From: Candidatus Parcubacteria bacterium | GTDB lineage: Bacteria; Patescibacteriota; Saccharimonadia; Saccharimonadales; Saccharimonadaceae | Assembly: GCA_023391075.1 (NCBI GenBank) | Contig: JAEWBQ010000010.1 | Coordinates: 1-10,530 of the forward strand | DNA: 10,530 nt | Reading direction: 5' to 3' | In this document: piece after piece, positions 1 through 6,203 of the stretch | How the letters are laid out: each line of letters starts with the position of its first letter | Numbering within the stretch: position 1 is the first letter of the stretch | Translations under genes and position numbers: made by a program | The notes under the pieces: model-generated | Database searches by the model: none | Told to the model about the DNA's origin: nothing | What the model saw: the letters and a program-made list of their open reading frames with translations, nothing else

Positions 1-387
1 GGCGGCAACCGGGTGGAGCGGTGTGGTCACGGCTGGAACGGGGGTAGGCTGGAGTGTCGGTGCGGCAACTGCGGCAGCTGGCTTTTTGATGTCAGCCGGG
101 TGTGGGGCGAATTTTTTAATGTCGTGACTGCGCAAGGTGTTCGCAGGTGCGGCGACGACGCGCTTTTTGATGACTTGATGTGGTACGACGTCCATCTTTT
201 TGACGACGCGGCGATTCAGGGTGTGCGACTTTTGTGTGGCGCTATGAACTGAGTGAGACGGCTTTGGGGCTGTCGGCGCACGACGAGCCGGAGCGGGAGT
301 AACTGCTGGTGCGACAGTGGCGGTAACCGGTAGCCCGGTGTGTACGTCATAGACCACGCCATTGATGGTAATCGTTTGTTGCTTCAT
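1..387 (-). CDS. Basic Pro/Ala/Lys-rich hypothetical protein, 3' end cut off
   Basis: An open frame of 129 codons starts at the ATG complementary to 385-387 and runs off the left edge without a stop. It begins MKQQTITINGVVYDVHTGLP and is then rich in Pro, Ala, Val, Lys and Arg, with a His/Ser/Thr stretch (SHSVHSATQKSHTLNRRVVKK region, about residues 43-64) and repeated [I/V]KK motifs. An AGGG-containing site about 5 bases upstream of the ATG fits a ribosome binding site. I see no signal peptide or membrane segment in the visible part. From memory, proteins with this Q-K-S-x-T-L-N-R-x-x-V-K-K style recur as uncharacterised proteins in Saccharibacteria. Function unknown; the basic extended composition could suit nucleic-acid or envelope binding, or a linker before a distal membrane domain. 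A frame on the opposite strand (13-252) has no protein-like composition and is taken as its shadow. Confidence 0.7.
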   Translation of the reverse strand, partial: MKQQTITINGVVYDVHTGLPVTATVAPAVTPAPARRAPTAPKPSHSVHSATQKSHTLNRRVVKKMDVVPHQVIKKRVVAAPANTLRSHDIKKFAPHPADIKKPAAAVAAPTLQPTPVPAVTTPLHPVAA

Positions 388-454
388 TATTTCCCTATGT
401 TTGTTCCGCCCTGACACTACCCTGTCGGAGTGGATGACCCTTATGTATATCTCC

Positions 455-483
455 AGTATGCCACAGTCGAGGGATGATGCAAG
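455..483 (-). promoter_or_regulatory. Candidate promoter for the left-edge gene
   Basis: Read on the minus strand, TTGCAT (482-477) lies 16 bases before CATACT (460-455). The latter is preceded by TG plus one base, giving an extended -10 TGGCATACT. Transcription would start near 448 and give a leader of about 60 bases containing an imperfect hairpin (CTGACA 411-416 with TGTCGG 423-428). It overlaps the intergenic region shared with the divergent 527 gene. Pattern match only. Confidence 0.4.
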
Positions 484-503
484 TGGTTTTTGATAGGAAA
501 TAT

Positions 504-512
504 TGCTATACT
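504..512 (+). promoter_or_regulatory. Extended -10 promoter of the PEGA-domain gene
   Basis: TGCTATACT is an extended -10 element (TG-N-TATACT). It ends 14 bases before the ATG at 527, so the mRNA leader would be only about 8 bases, with a weak GGATAG as the only possible ribosome contact. The -35 position (484-489, TGGTTT) is poor, as is usual with an extended -10. The same TGCTATNNT motif precedes the genes at 6204 and 9535. Confidence 0.6.
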
Positions 513-526
513 AACGGATAGAAATT

Positions 527-2005
527 ATGTACCACCAACCTTCTAAACGTACTCAGATCATCAGGCGCACTATTAGCTACAGTGTCATGATTCTCGCTAT
601 TCTCACTCTCGTGACGATTCTCGGGTTCGTCATCATGGGGTATCAGTTCAACCGTAAGGACGGCAAGATCGAGCAAGGCGGCCTCGTGCAGTTCGCTTCT
701 CAACCTGGTGGAGCGACGATTTCAATCGACAAGGTCGCATTTGGGTCACAAACCAATACGAAAGCAACGCTGACGTCGGGAAATCACTACATTACGATGA
801 ACCGTGACGGCTATCAGGAGTGGTCAAAAGCGGTTTCGGTGCAGCCTGGTTCAATTTTGTGGCTTAATTATGCGCGGCTGATCCCGAAGAATTTGCCAGT
901 CGAAAAGGTGGCGACATTCGCTAGCCTGGGCACGAGTGCCGCATCGCCTGATCAGAAATGGATGATTGCTGCTACCGACCCCGCCCTTCCCGAGTTTGAC
1001 TTGGTTGATATCAGCCAGCAACAGGTGGCAGCTCCTGTTAAGCTGACGCTCCCTGCGACGCTGTATACTGCGCCGGCGGCCGGCAAGGCGCAGGAATTCA
1101 GTATTGTCGAGTGGGACAAGGATAGCCGGTATGTGCTCGTCAAGCACACGGTCGATGGGCTGGATCACACGGAATGGCTGGTCGTTGATACGCAGTCGCT
1201 GGTGTCGTCGAAGAATATCACCAGTCTGGTGAACCTGCCAATGACTCAGGTCCACTTTACTCCCGCTTCCAGTCAGTCGGTGTACGCGCAGATTGATGCG
1301 GACGTGCGCAAAATAGACCTGGGCGACGGAACGATCTCGCGGCCGCTCGCTGGAAACGTCGAAGATTTTCGGATGTACCGCGACAAAGGCATTATCTTTA
1401 CGACACGGCCTGATGCCACGACGCATCAGCGTTCGGTCGGCTATTCGCTCGACAGTGAGCAGGCGCCGCATGTCCTCGCGACGGTTACCGATGATGGTAC
1501 GGCGCCCTATCGGCTGGCCATCGGCGAATATTTCGGCGATACGTATGTCGCACTTTTGAACGGTAAGACGCTCACGGTCCGCGTCGGCAATCTGCCAAAG
1601 ACTGCGGCAGACTACGAGGCGATGCAGCCGGTCACGACTCAGCATTTGGCTGTGCCGGCCACGCGGCTATCCATCGTGAATGGCGGCCGCTTTGTGCTGG
1701 CCGAGGCACCTGATCGCTATACGGTCTATGATCTCGAGCTGAAGAAAGCGACCACGACCGAGCTAAAAGGCACCGCACCGGCAGCAGTCGTACCGCTCGA
1801 CTGGATCGATGGCTATATGCCGTGGAGCGACCGCGACGGGATGCTGCGCCTGTACGAATTTGATGGTACCAACCAACACGACATCATGAATGTGACTCCT
1901 GGACAGGCTGTTACACTCGCTCGTAACGGTGCTTATATATACGCCTTTGGCAAAGACGCCGATGGCCACTACGCACTGCAGCGGGTGCGCATGATCCTGC
2001 CGTAA
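527..2005 (+). CDS. PEGA-domain membrane-anchored protein with propeller-like C-terminal region
   Basis: This encodes 492 residues. A short basic cytoplasmic tail (residues 1-15, several Lys/Arg) leads into one hydrophobic segment (about 17-39), with no clear cleavage site, so it is probably a membrane anchor. Residues about 52-120 form a PEGA-type domain: a Gln-Pro-Gly-Gly-Ala turn at 59-63, then I-S-I-D and later G-x-H-Y-I-T-x-x-x-x-G-Y-x-x-W. PEGA domains are small beta-sandwich modules of surface proteins. The remaining roughly 370 residues are rich in beta strands with repeated segments such as S-P-D-Q-K-W and W-x-x-D-S-R-Y, resembling a WD40/TolB-like propeller, though I cannot assign a family. 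The start follows a TGCTATACT promoter closely, and the next Met is within the membrane segment. It ends in tandem stops TAA TAG and converges on the sortase gene 15 bases away. It probably acts outside the membrane in envelope structure or binding; substrate unknown. Confidence 0.85.
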   Translation: MYHQPSKRTQIIRRTISYSVMILAILTLVTILGFVIMGYQFNRKDGKIEQGGLVQFASQPGGATISIDKVAFGSQTNTKATLTSGNHYITMNRDGYQEWSKAVSVQPGSILWLNYARLIPKNLPVEKVATFASLGTSAASPDQKWMIAATDPALPEFDLVDISQQQVAAPVKLTLPATLYTAPAAGKAQEFSIVEWDKDSRYVLVKHTVDGLDHTEWLVVDTQSLVSSKNITSLVNLPMTQVHFTPASSQSVYAQIDADVRKIDLGDGTISRPLAGNVEDFRMYRDKGIIFTTRPDATTHQRSVGYSLDSEQAPHVLATVTDDGTAPYRLAIGEYFGDTYVALLNGKTLTVRVGNLPKTAADYEAMQPVTTQHLAVPATRLSIVNGGRFVLAEAPDRYTVYDLELKKATTTELKGTAPAAVVPLDWIDGYMPWSDRDGMLRLYEFDGTNQHDIMNVTPGQAVTLARNGAYIYAFGKDADGHYALQRVRMILP

Positions 2006-2020
2006 TAGATACGGAACTCC

Positions 2021-3244
2021 CTACTGTTGGCCGAAGAGGCGTTGGATGAATGTCGGTGAATTGCCTGGCATCGTCGTCGCACTGGCATTGCTGGACGGCG
2101 TAGGGGCAGCGGCGGCTGCTGACGGGTCGGGGCTTACCTGCTCCGCGGTAACAAGCAGACGATTGAGTGAGGTCCCGAGCGGCGTACAGGTAATGAGCGT
2201 CAAGACGGGCTTGGTGGTCGGATAGACGAGTGCCTGGACGTCGGTCGGTGCGACGACGTCTTTTTTTGTAACGGTATAGGTGTAACGCTTTCCCTGATAG
2301 TTGACGTAGATCGAGTCGCCTTTGTCGATCTGGTCGAGGCGCGCGAAAATGAACTTGTAGTCGCCCTTGTCGATGATGTCGTTGCTGGAGTGGCCCGAAA
2401 GGACGGTGTTGCCTACCTGCCCTGGTTTGCTATTGGCGCCAGGTATGCCAAAGTACGCGACGCCGTTTTGCATCGCTGCCATCTGCGAATCATAATCAGG
2501 CGTCGTGTCGTAAATGACCGGCACGTCTACATTGATCTTCGGGATAATCAGTTTGGGGTCGGGGCCGACACTGAGGCTGGTGTTCGGGTCGACGATGAAG
2601 TTTGCCGGATTAACGTTGCCAGGGCTGATGTAGGCTTGGACGTTGGCAAAAATCACGCGGTTATACTGCAGGAACAAAAAAACGAGCATGACCGACAGTG
2701 CCGCGACGATGGGCACGAAGTGCTTGGATCGACGGACGGTGCCGGCGTGGTGGCGCAGCTTGTCGAGGAGCTGGCCTTTGAGGTCGTTGACAGCTTCACG
2801 TTTTGTTAGGGCGCGCTCTGAGTCACTTGGAGACTGGTCCTCAGGAGCGGTGCGTGTGGCAGCGATGGCCTGTTGCACTTGGCTGACGTAATAGCGCTCG
2901 TAGTATTTCTGGTAATACTCCTGCCATGCACTATGGTAACGACTCCACTGATCGGGCTGAATCGTGGTGACGGTGGCTGCATGGGTGCGCTCATAAGGAT
3001 TAGACGCTTCTGGCTCTGCTGTGGCAGGAGCGGTCGTTGTGTCGGCTTGGGCTGCGGGCTGGATCCGTGCTTCCGCTTCGGCTGTCTTTTGGTAAATCGT
3101 ATCGATGTGGGAGCGCGTCAAGTCTGCAGCGGCCGCTCGCGTCGCGTCGGTATTGCGCTCGGGGCGGTCGGTATTATGAAGATATGGACGCTGAGGGATC
3201 AGCGGCGTGCCCACTCGCCTGTTCTGATTGTCATCTGGTGTCAT
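2021..3244 (-). CDS. Sortase-family transpeptidase with long cytoplasmic N-terminus
   Basis: This encodes 407 residues. The catalytic domain (about 215-370) contains the three sortase signature residues: His285 in L-S-G-H-S-S, Cys353 in T-L-I-T-C-T-P and Arg362 in N-R-L-L-V. Sortases cleave a C-terminal sorting signal of an exported protein and join it to a nucleophile on the cell surface. One membrane segment (about 176-194) precedes the domain, so it should be an N-terminally anchored enzyme facing outward. The roughly 175-residue cytoplasmic part is unusually long and holds a Tyr-rich helix-like stretch (YHSAWQEYYQKYYERYY, 103-119). A Pro/Ser/Ala-rich tail (371-407) follows the domain and ends in Gln-Gln. 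Canonical sortases are about 200-250 residues. The class (A, D or E) cannot be settled by eye. No protein in this window carries a convincing LPxTG-type signal, so its substrates lie elsewhere. An AGGA site lies 8 bases before the ATG. Confidence 0.92.
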   Translation of the reverse strand: MTPDDNQNRRVGTPLIPQRPYLHNTDRPERNTDATRAAAADLTRSHIDTIYQKTAEAEARIQPAAQADTTTAPATAEPEASNPYERTHAATVTTIQPDQWSRYHSAWQEYYQKYYERYYVSQVQQAIAATRTAPEDQSPSDSERALTKREAVNDLKGQLLDKLRHHAGTVRRSKHFVPIVAALSVMLVFLFLQYNRVIFANVQAYISPGNVNPANFIVDPNTSLSVGPDPKLIIPKINVDVPVIYDTTPDYDSQMAAMQNGVAYFGIPGANSKPGQVGNTVLSGHSSNDIIDKGDYKFIFARLDQIDKGDSIYVNYQGKRYTYTVTKKDVVAPTDVQALVYPTTKPVLTLITCTPLGTSLNRLLVTAEQVSPDPSAAAAAPTPSSNASATTMPGNSPTFIQRLFGQQ

Positions 3245-3252
3245 CTATAGAT

Positions 3253-3272
3253 TCCTGTATGCTTCTATTGTA
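3253..3272 (-). promoter_or_regulatory. Sortase gene -10 element and ribosome binding site
   Basis: On the minus strand TACAAT (3272-3267) is a good -10 element. AGGA (3256-3253) is a ribosome binding site 8 bases before the ATG at 3244. The leader would be about 15 bases. The -35 position (3295-3290, TAGGTG) is poor and falls inside the adjoining inverted repeats, so binding there could control this gene. Confidence 0.5.
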
Positions 3273-3281
3273 CAATATATC

Positions 3282-3306
3282 GGTGACGTCACCTACAGAA
3301 TGTAGG
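3282..3306. repeat. Two overlapping perfect inverted repeats upstream of the sortase gene
   Basis: GGTGACGTCACC (3282-3293) is a perfect 12-base palindrome. It overlaps by two bases CCTACA-GAA-TGTAGG (3292-3306), a perfect 6-base inverted repeat with a 3-base centre. Together they cover the spacer and -35 region of the sortase promoter. This arrangement suits an operator for a dimeric repressor. No regulator gene is present in the window, and the proposed role is inference. Confidence 0.45.
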
Positions 3307-3350
3307 CGAAACGTTTTTGACAATTTGTGCCGTAGCAGAGTTGGTGAATA

Positions 3351-3367
3351 GCAAATCATTGATTTGC
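3351..3367. repeat. Perfect inverted repeat just upstream of tRNA-Leu
   Basis: GCAAATC-ATT-GATTTGC is a perfect 7-base inverted repeat with a 3-base centre, ending 14 bases before the tRNA. A TTGACA box at 3317-3322 upstream could be the -35 of the tRNA promoter, but I find no well-spaced -10. The repeat could be an operator or a hairpin in the precursor tRNA leader. Confidence 0.4.
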
Positions 3368-3381
3368 CAAACGGTATGGCT

Positions 3382-3468
3382 GGGCGAGTGGCGGAATCGG
3401 TAGACGCGCTAGACTCAAAATCTGGTTCTCGTAAGAGAGTGGGGGTTCAAGTCCCCCCTCGCCCACCA
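3382..3468 (+). tRNA. tRNA-Leu (anticodon CAA)
   Basis: An 87-base class II tRNA with the CCA end encoded (3466-3468). The acceptor stem pairs GGGCGAG (3382-3388) with CTCGCCC (3458-3464), with discriminator A3465. The D-arm region is GCGGAATCGGTAGACGCGC. The anticodon stem pairs CTAGA with TCTGG around the loop CTCAAAA, placing anticodon CAA at 3416-3418, which reads UUG. A long variable arm (TCTC/GAGA) is typical of tRNA-Leu. The T-arm is GGGGG-TTCAAGT-CCCCC. The discriminator A and long variable arm agree with leucine identity. The neighbouring region has no integrase or attachment-site duplication. Confidence 0.96.
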
Positions 3469-3554
3469 ATACTATTTGCACTTGGATTCAGTTGAAGAGG
3501 CTGATAACTGCACGATGGACAACCTACGATGCCTTAGGGGGCATAATTGTGTAT

Positions 3555-3590
3555 TCAGGCGGACGGCGAGCCTACGCGTGCCTGATTTTT
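3555..3590 (+). terminator. Possible terminator after tRNA-Leu
   Basis: TCAGGC (3555-3560) can pair with GCCTGA (3580-3585), followed by TTTTT (3586-3590). The 19-base loop is long and only weakly structured, so this is a modest candidate for ending the tRNA transcript. The rest of 3469-3699 shows no gene; a weaker hairpin ATGCC/GGCAT sits at 3529-3544. Confidence 0.35.
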
Positions 3591-3699
3591 CGTGTGGCGA
3601 CGTATGACGAGAGCGCTAGTCTCCTCAGTGGTAGTTGGTGTAAAAGATACATAGACTGCACTCGTCATTTAGTCACAAAGTTTTCATTCTCATTTATAT

Positions 3700-3728
3700 T
3701 TCAGAATCTTATGCTTTTGGTGTATGAT
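3700..3728 (+). promoter_or_regulatory. Promoter of the first pilin-lectin gene, leaderless
   Basis: TATGAT (3723-3728) is a -10 element with TTCAGA (3700-3705) 17 bases upstream as a weak -35. Only 7 bases separate the -10 from the ATG at 3736, so transcription should begin at or next to the start codon. There is no Shine-Dalgarno. An in-frame ATG at 3724 lies inside the -10 itself, which argues against it as the start. Confidence 0.5.
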
Positions 3729-3735
3729 ATTGCTC

Positions 3736-6123
3736 ATGAAGCATATGTTTTCTATGAGACGCGTGCGCGAGGGCTTTGCTCTTCCGACTGTCCTCATCGC
3801 ATCGGTTATTATGCTCTCTATCTTAACCACGGCAATTTCATCCATTGGGTCGATGACTGCGGCTATCGACAGCCAGTACTATAATCAGCTGGCCCGCGAA
3901 GCTGCCGAATCTGGCATGGCCAGAGCAAGTGAATGCCTCAAGCAAACCGTCAACTACACCCCGCAGTGGTCTGACGCTTCCCCGCTCATGCCAAATACGA
4001 ACTGCGACGGCTCGATCATTCCCGGTGCCAGTCAGTGGCTTTTTAATAGCGGCAATACCCGCACAACCTTTCGCATCGGGTCGCCAGTCAGCGGCGCTTC
4101 CAACTCGTTGCGCATCGCCGCGAGTGGCACGGTCAATATGGTGCGCGCTTCAAAGCAAGATGCGGCATGGCGAACCTACTCCCAATCGTTGACGCAGGAT
4201 AACCGTTATCAGGGGCGCCCGAAAATTGCCGGAGGTGCGGGATGGAAGGAAAACGGACATATCGCAGCTATCGCGACCGTCGACAATCAGCTGTACGGCA
4301 TCGGCTCGAATGATCAAGGGCAACTCACCGATTCCAAGAGTCCGACGGCCGCTGTCTTGCCACTGCGCTATAGCCTTCCGGCTGGCGTTACCTCAGTCAT
4401 CAAAGTGAAGACGTCGGGCCAAGGCGCCTCGTCCGTCTGTATACTCGGCAATAATTCCCAGCTGTATTGTCGCGGTTCTGGCCTGAACGGAAATGTCACA
4501 GGCCAATGGACGCAATTTGTACTGCCCGGCAACCAAACCGTGATGGACTTCTGGCCCGACGGCTATGGCCTGGATACGATTTGTGTGATCACCAATCAAA
4601 AAGCGGGCTACTGCGCAGGTGAAAGCCGTGAAGGAAGTTATGGTAATGGTGATATTTCGGGCACGACCAATTATCCGCTCAATAATCCCCAGCGCTTCCA
4701 AGCGCCGCTGCCGGCTGGAGTTGGCTTGCGCAAAATCGTACCAGGCACCGCTCAGGTGTGTGCAATTAGCGACCAAACAGATGCGAATGGTCCCGCCAAT
4801 AAGCTCTACTGCTCGGGCAGGAACGGGTTTGGCCAGATCGGTGGCGCCTCGACCGCATCGACGGCGACGCCAATCGCGTGGCCGATTCCGGGTTCGCGCA
4901 GCGTGCAGGACGTGTCGCTTAGCTATCACTCGATGCACGACGTCCCGGTCATACACGTCCTGATGACGGATGGTACGATCTGGAGTACTGGTAACTATGC
5001 GTGGGGCGAGCTGTCGACGACCACGACTTCTGGTTCGACGGGCACGAGCCAGTCCCCGACGCCGTTTACCGTGACGGATGCCGGCTGGGCGGCGGGCAGC
5101 ATTTTGTGGAATCAGAACGCCAACAAATGTCTCGACAACTACCAGGGTAAGGCCGCCAACAACAACAAGATACAAATTTGGGATTGCGGCGGCACCAATA
5201 ATGGCCCGCAGACCTGGTATTATGGTGCGTCGACTAATCCGTACCAAATCACTAATTTCGGCACGGGAATGTGCCTCGACATCCCAAATAACAACCGAGC
5301 CGTTAATCAGCTACTCCAGCTCTATACCTGTAATGGCTCGCCGGCGCAACAGTTCGTGCTCGTCGGCGGCCTAGGCGGTCGGTATGTCCAGGTCAAGGAT
5401 ACGAATCTTTGTCTGGATATTCCGGGTGCCGCTACTGCCAACGGGACCGCTGTGCAGCTCTACACTTGTAATTCGTCCGCCGCGCAAAGCTTCACGCGCT
5501 GGGGCGGTATGAACGGCTGGAAGGATATGATTACGGGCATGGACTCATTCTGCGGCGTACGGGATGATTTTTGGTCGGGCGTTTGGTGTGCTGGCAAAGG
5601 AACTTACGGTCAGTTGATGAACTACGTCGGCTCATCCAGCTCGACGAACATCGCTGGCAAGTGCGCCAGTACTCCCTACTACGATTCCGTATCGGGCAAC
5701 ACCTACGGCTACCTGAACGTCAACATGGGCTACATGTCAGGATCGACGTATGTGGCCGACGCGATCGACGCAGACAAACTATCTGACGAGTGGCGCCAGC
5801 AGTTCAACTCGCTTATGCTCATTGGCAAGTCCGGGCGCGTTTACGGAGCTGGCTATAATGAATTTGGGAAACTCGGCAACGGATCGCTCGGTGACTCGAC
5901 ACAGGGCTATCGCACATGCACCACCTCGATCATGCAGTTGCCGGCGGGTGTCACTGCGATGGATATGTCTGTCCGCGACGAATATACGAGCTACGTCGTC
6001 GGGAGCGATGGACGGATTTATGCGAGCGGCCGCAATAATATGGGTCAGGTCGGTGACGGGACGACGACCGACCGGACGATGCCATCGGAGGTTAAGCTGC
6101 CGCGCGTCGGCACGAACTACTAG
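3736..6123 (+). CDS. Type IV pilin-like protein with RCC1 propeller and ricin B-type lectin domain (copy A)
   Basis: Encodes 795 residues. The start at 3736 (MKHMFS...) is chosen over an in-frame ATG four codons earlier because it aligns exactly with copy B and leaves room for the promoter. A basic leader ends in Gly13, followed by F-A-L-P-T and a hydrophobic stretch to about residue 38: a prepilin-like signal, but with Thr instead of Glu at position +5, as in some PilX/GspK-like minor pilins. Residues about 39-165 form a copy-B-like stalk (YYNQLAREAAESGMARA region). About 172-447 and 591-795 are RCC1-like repeats (motifs such as L-Y-G-x-G-S-N-x-x-G-Q and S-G-R-N-x-x-G-Q-x-G-D-G). A ricin B-type trefoil (about 452-590) separates them, with three C-L-D/Cys pairs (465/484, 513/532, 559/578) and Q-x-W/F motifs (492-494, 538-540, 584-586). 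Likely an outward-facing, sugar-binding pilus component; that role is inferred. Confidence 0.88.
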   Translation: MKHMFSMRRVREGFALPTVLIASVIMLSILTTAISSIGSMTAAIDSQYYNQLAREAAESGMARASECLKQTVNYTPQWSDASPLMPNTNCDGSIIPGASQWLFNSGNTRTTFRIGSPVSGASNSLRIAASGTVNMVRASKQDAAWRTYSQSLTQDNRYQGRPKIAGGAGWKENGHIAAIATVDNQLYGIGSNDQGQLTDSKSPTAAVLPLRYSLPAGVTSVIKVKTSGQGASSVCILGNNSQLYCRGSGLNGNVTGQWTQFVLPGNQTVMDFWPDGYGLDTICVITNQKAGYCAGESREGSYGNGDISGTTNYPLNNPQRFQAPLPAGVGLRKIVPGTAQVCAISDQTDANGPANKLYCSGRNGFGQIGGASTASTATPIAWPIPGSRSVQDVSLSYHSMHDVPVIHVLMTDGTIWSTGNYAWGELSTTTTSGSTGTSQSPTPFTVTDAGWAAGSILWNQNANKCLDNYQGKAANNNKIQIWDCGGTNNGPQTWYYGASTNPYQITNFGTGMCLDIPNNNRAVNQLLQLYTCNGSPAQQFVLVGGLGGRYVQVKDTNLCLDIPGAATANGTAVQLYTCNSSAAQSFTRWGGMNGWKDMITGMDSFCGVRDDFWSGVWCAGKGTYGQLMNYVGSSSSTNIAGKCASTPYYDSVSGNTYGYLNVNMGYMSGSTYVADAIDADKLSDEWRQQFNSLMLIGKSGRVYGAGYNEFGKLGNGSLGDSTQGYRTCTTSIMQLPAGVTAMDMSVRDEYTSYVVGSDGRIYASGRNNMGQVGDGTTTDRTMPSEVKLPRVGTNY
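3962..4004 (+). repeat. 43-base tract identical to 6430-6472
   Basis: This stretch in copy A (codons about 76-90) is base-for-base identical to copy B, then differs at one base and matches for 14 more. Flanking sequence of the two copies shows many third-position changes. It is part of the coding sequence. Confidence 0.85.
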
Positions 6124-6168
6124 TCGCCCGGGTGTGATTGGCGGGCCCAATATGTACGGCCTCTCAGC

Positions 6169-6195
6169 TTGATTTTGGCCCAACAATGCTATAAT
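6169..6195 (+). promoter_or_regulatory. Promoter of the second pilin-lectin gene, leaderless
   Basis: TGCTATAAT (6187-6195) is a perfect -10 with the TG extension. TTGATT (6169-6174) lies 15 bases upstream as a short-spaced -35. Only 8 bases (GGGTCGCG) separate the -10 from the ATG at 6204, so the transcript should start one to three bases from the ATG. Its presence shows copy B can be transcribed independently of copy A. Confidence 0.7.
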
Positions 6196-6203
6196 GGGTC
6201 GCG

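Noticed and set aside
851..1645. 264-codon open frame antisense to the PEGA-domain gene
   Set aside because: It lies wholly opposite a convincing gene, is very rich in Arg/His/Ile as expected of antisense translation of this base composition, and has no promoter or ribosome binding site that I can see.
2000..2014. Hairpin CCGTA/TACGG over the PEGA gene stop as a terminator
   Set aside because: The stem has only five base pairs and there is no T-run on either strand; chance is a sufficient explanation.
3382..3468. tRNA-Leu as an integration site for a mobile element
   Set aside because: No integrase, no direct repeat of the tRNA 3' end and no phage or transposon genes are visible in the window.
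3492..3884. 130-codon plus-strand frame between tRNA-Leu and copy A
   Set aside because: It overlaps copy A in another frame, lacks a ribosome binding site, and its composition shows no domain; the promoter of copy A lies inside it.
4393..5247. 284-codon open frame antisense to copy A
   Set aside because: Arg-rich shadow of the pilin-lectin gene with no recognisable domain; paralogue copy B does not preserve an equivalent frame.
6126..6146. GCCCG/CGGGC hairpin after copy A as a terminator
   Set aside because: A short stem with an 11-base loop and no following T-run; read-through into copy B cannot be excluded.
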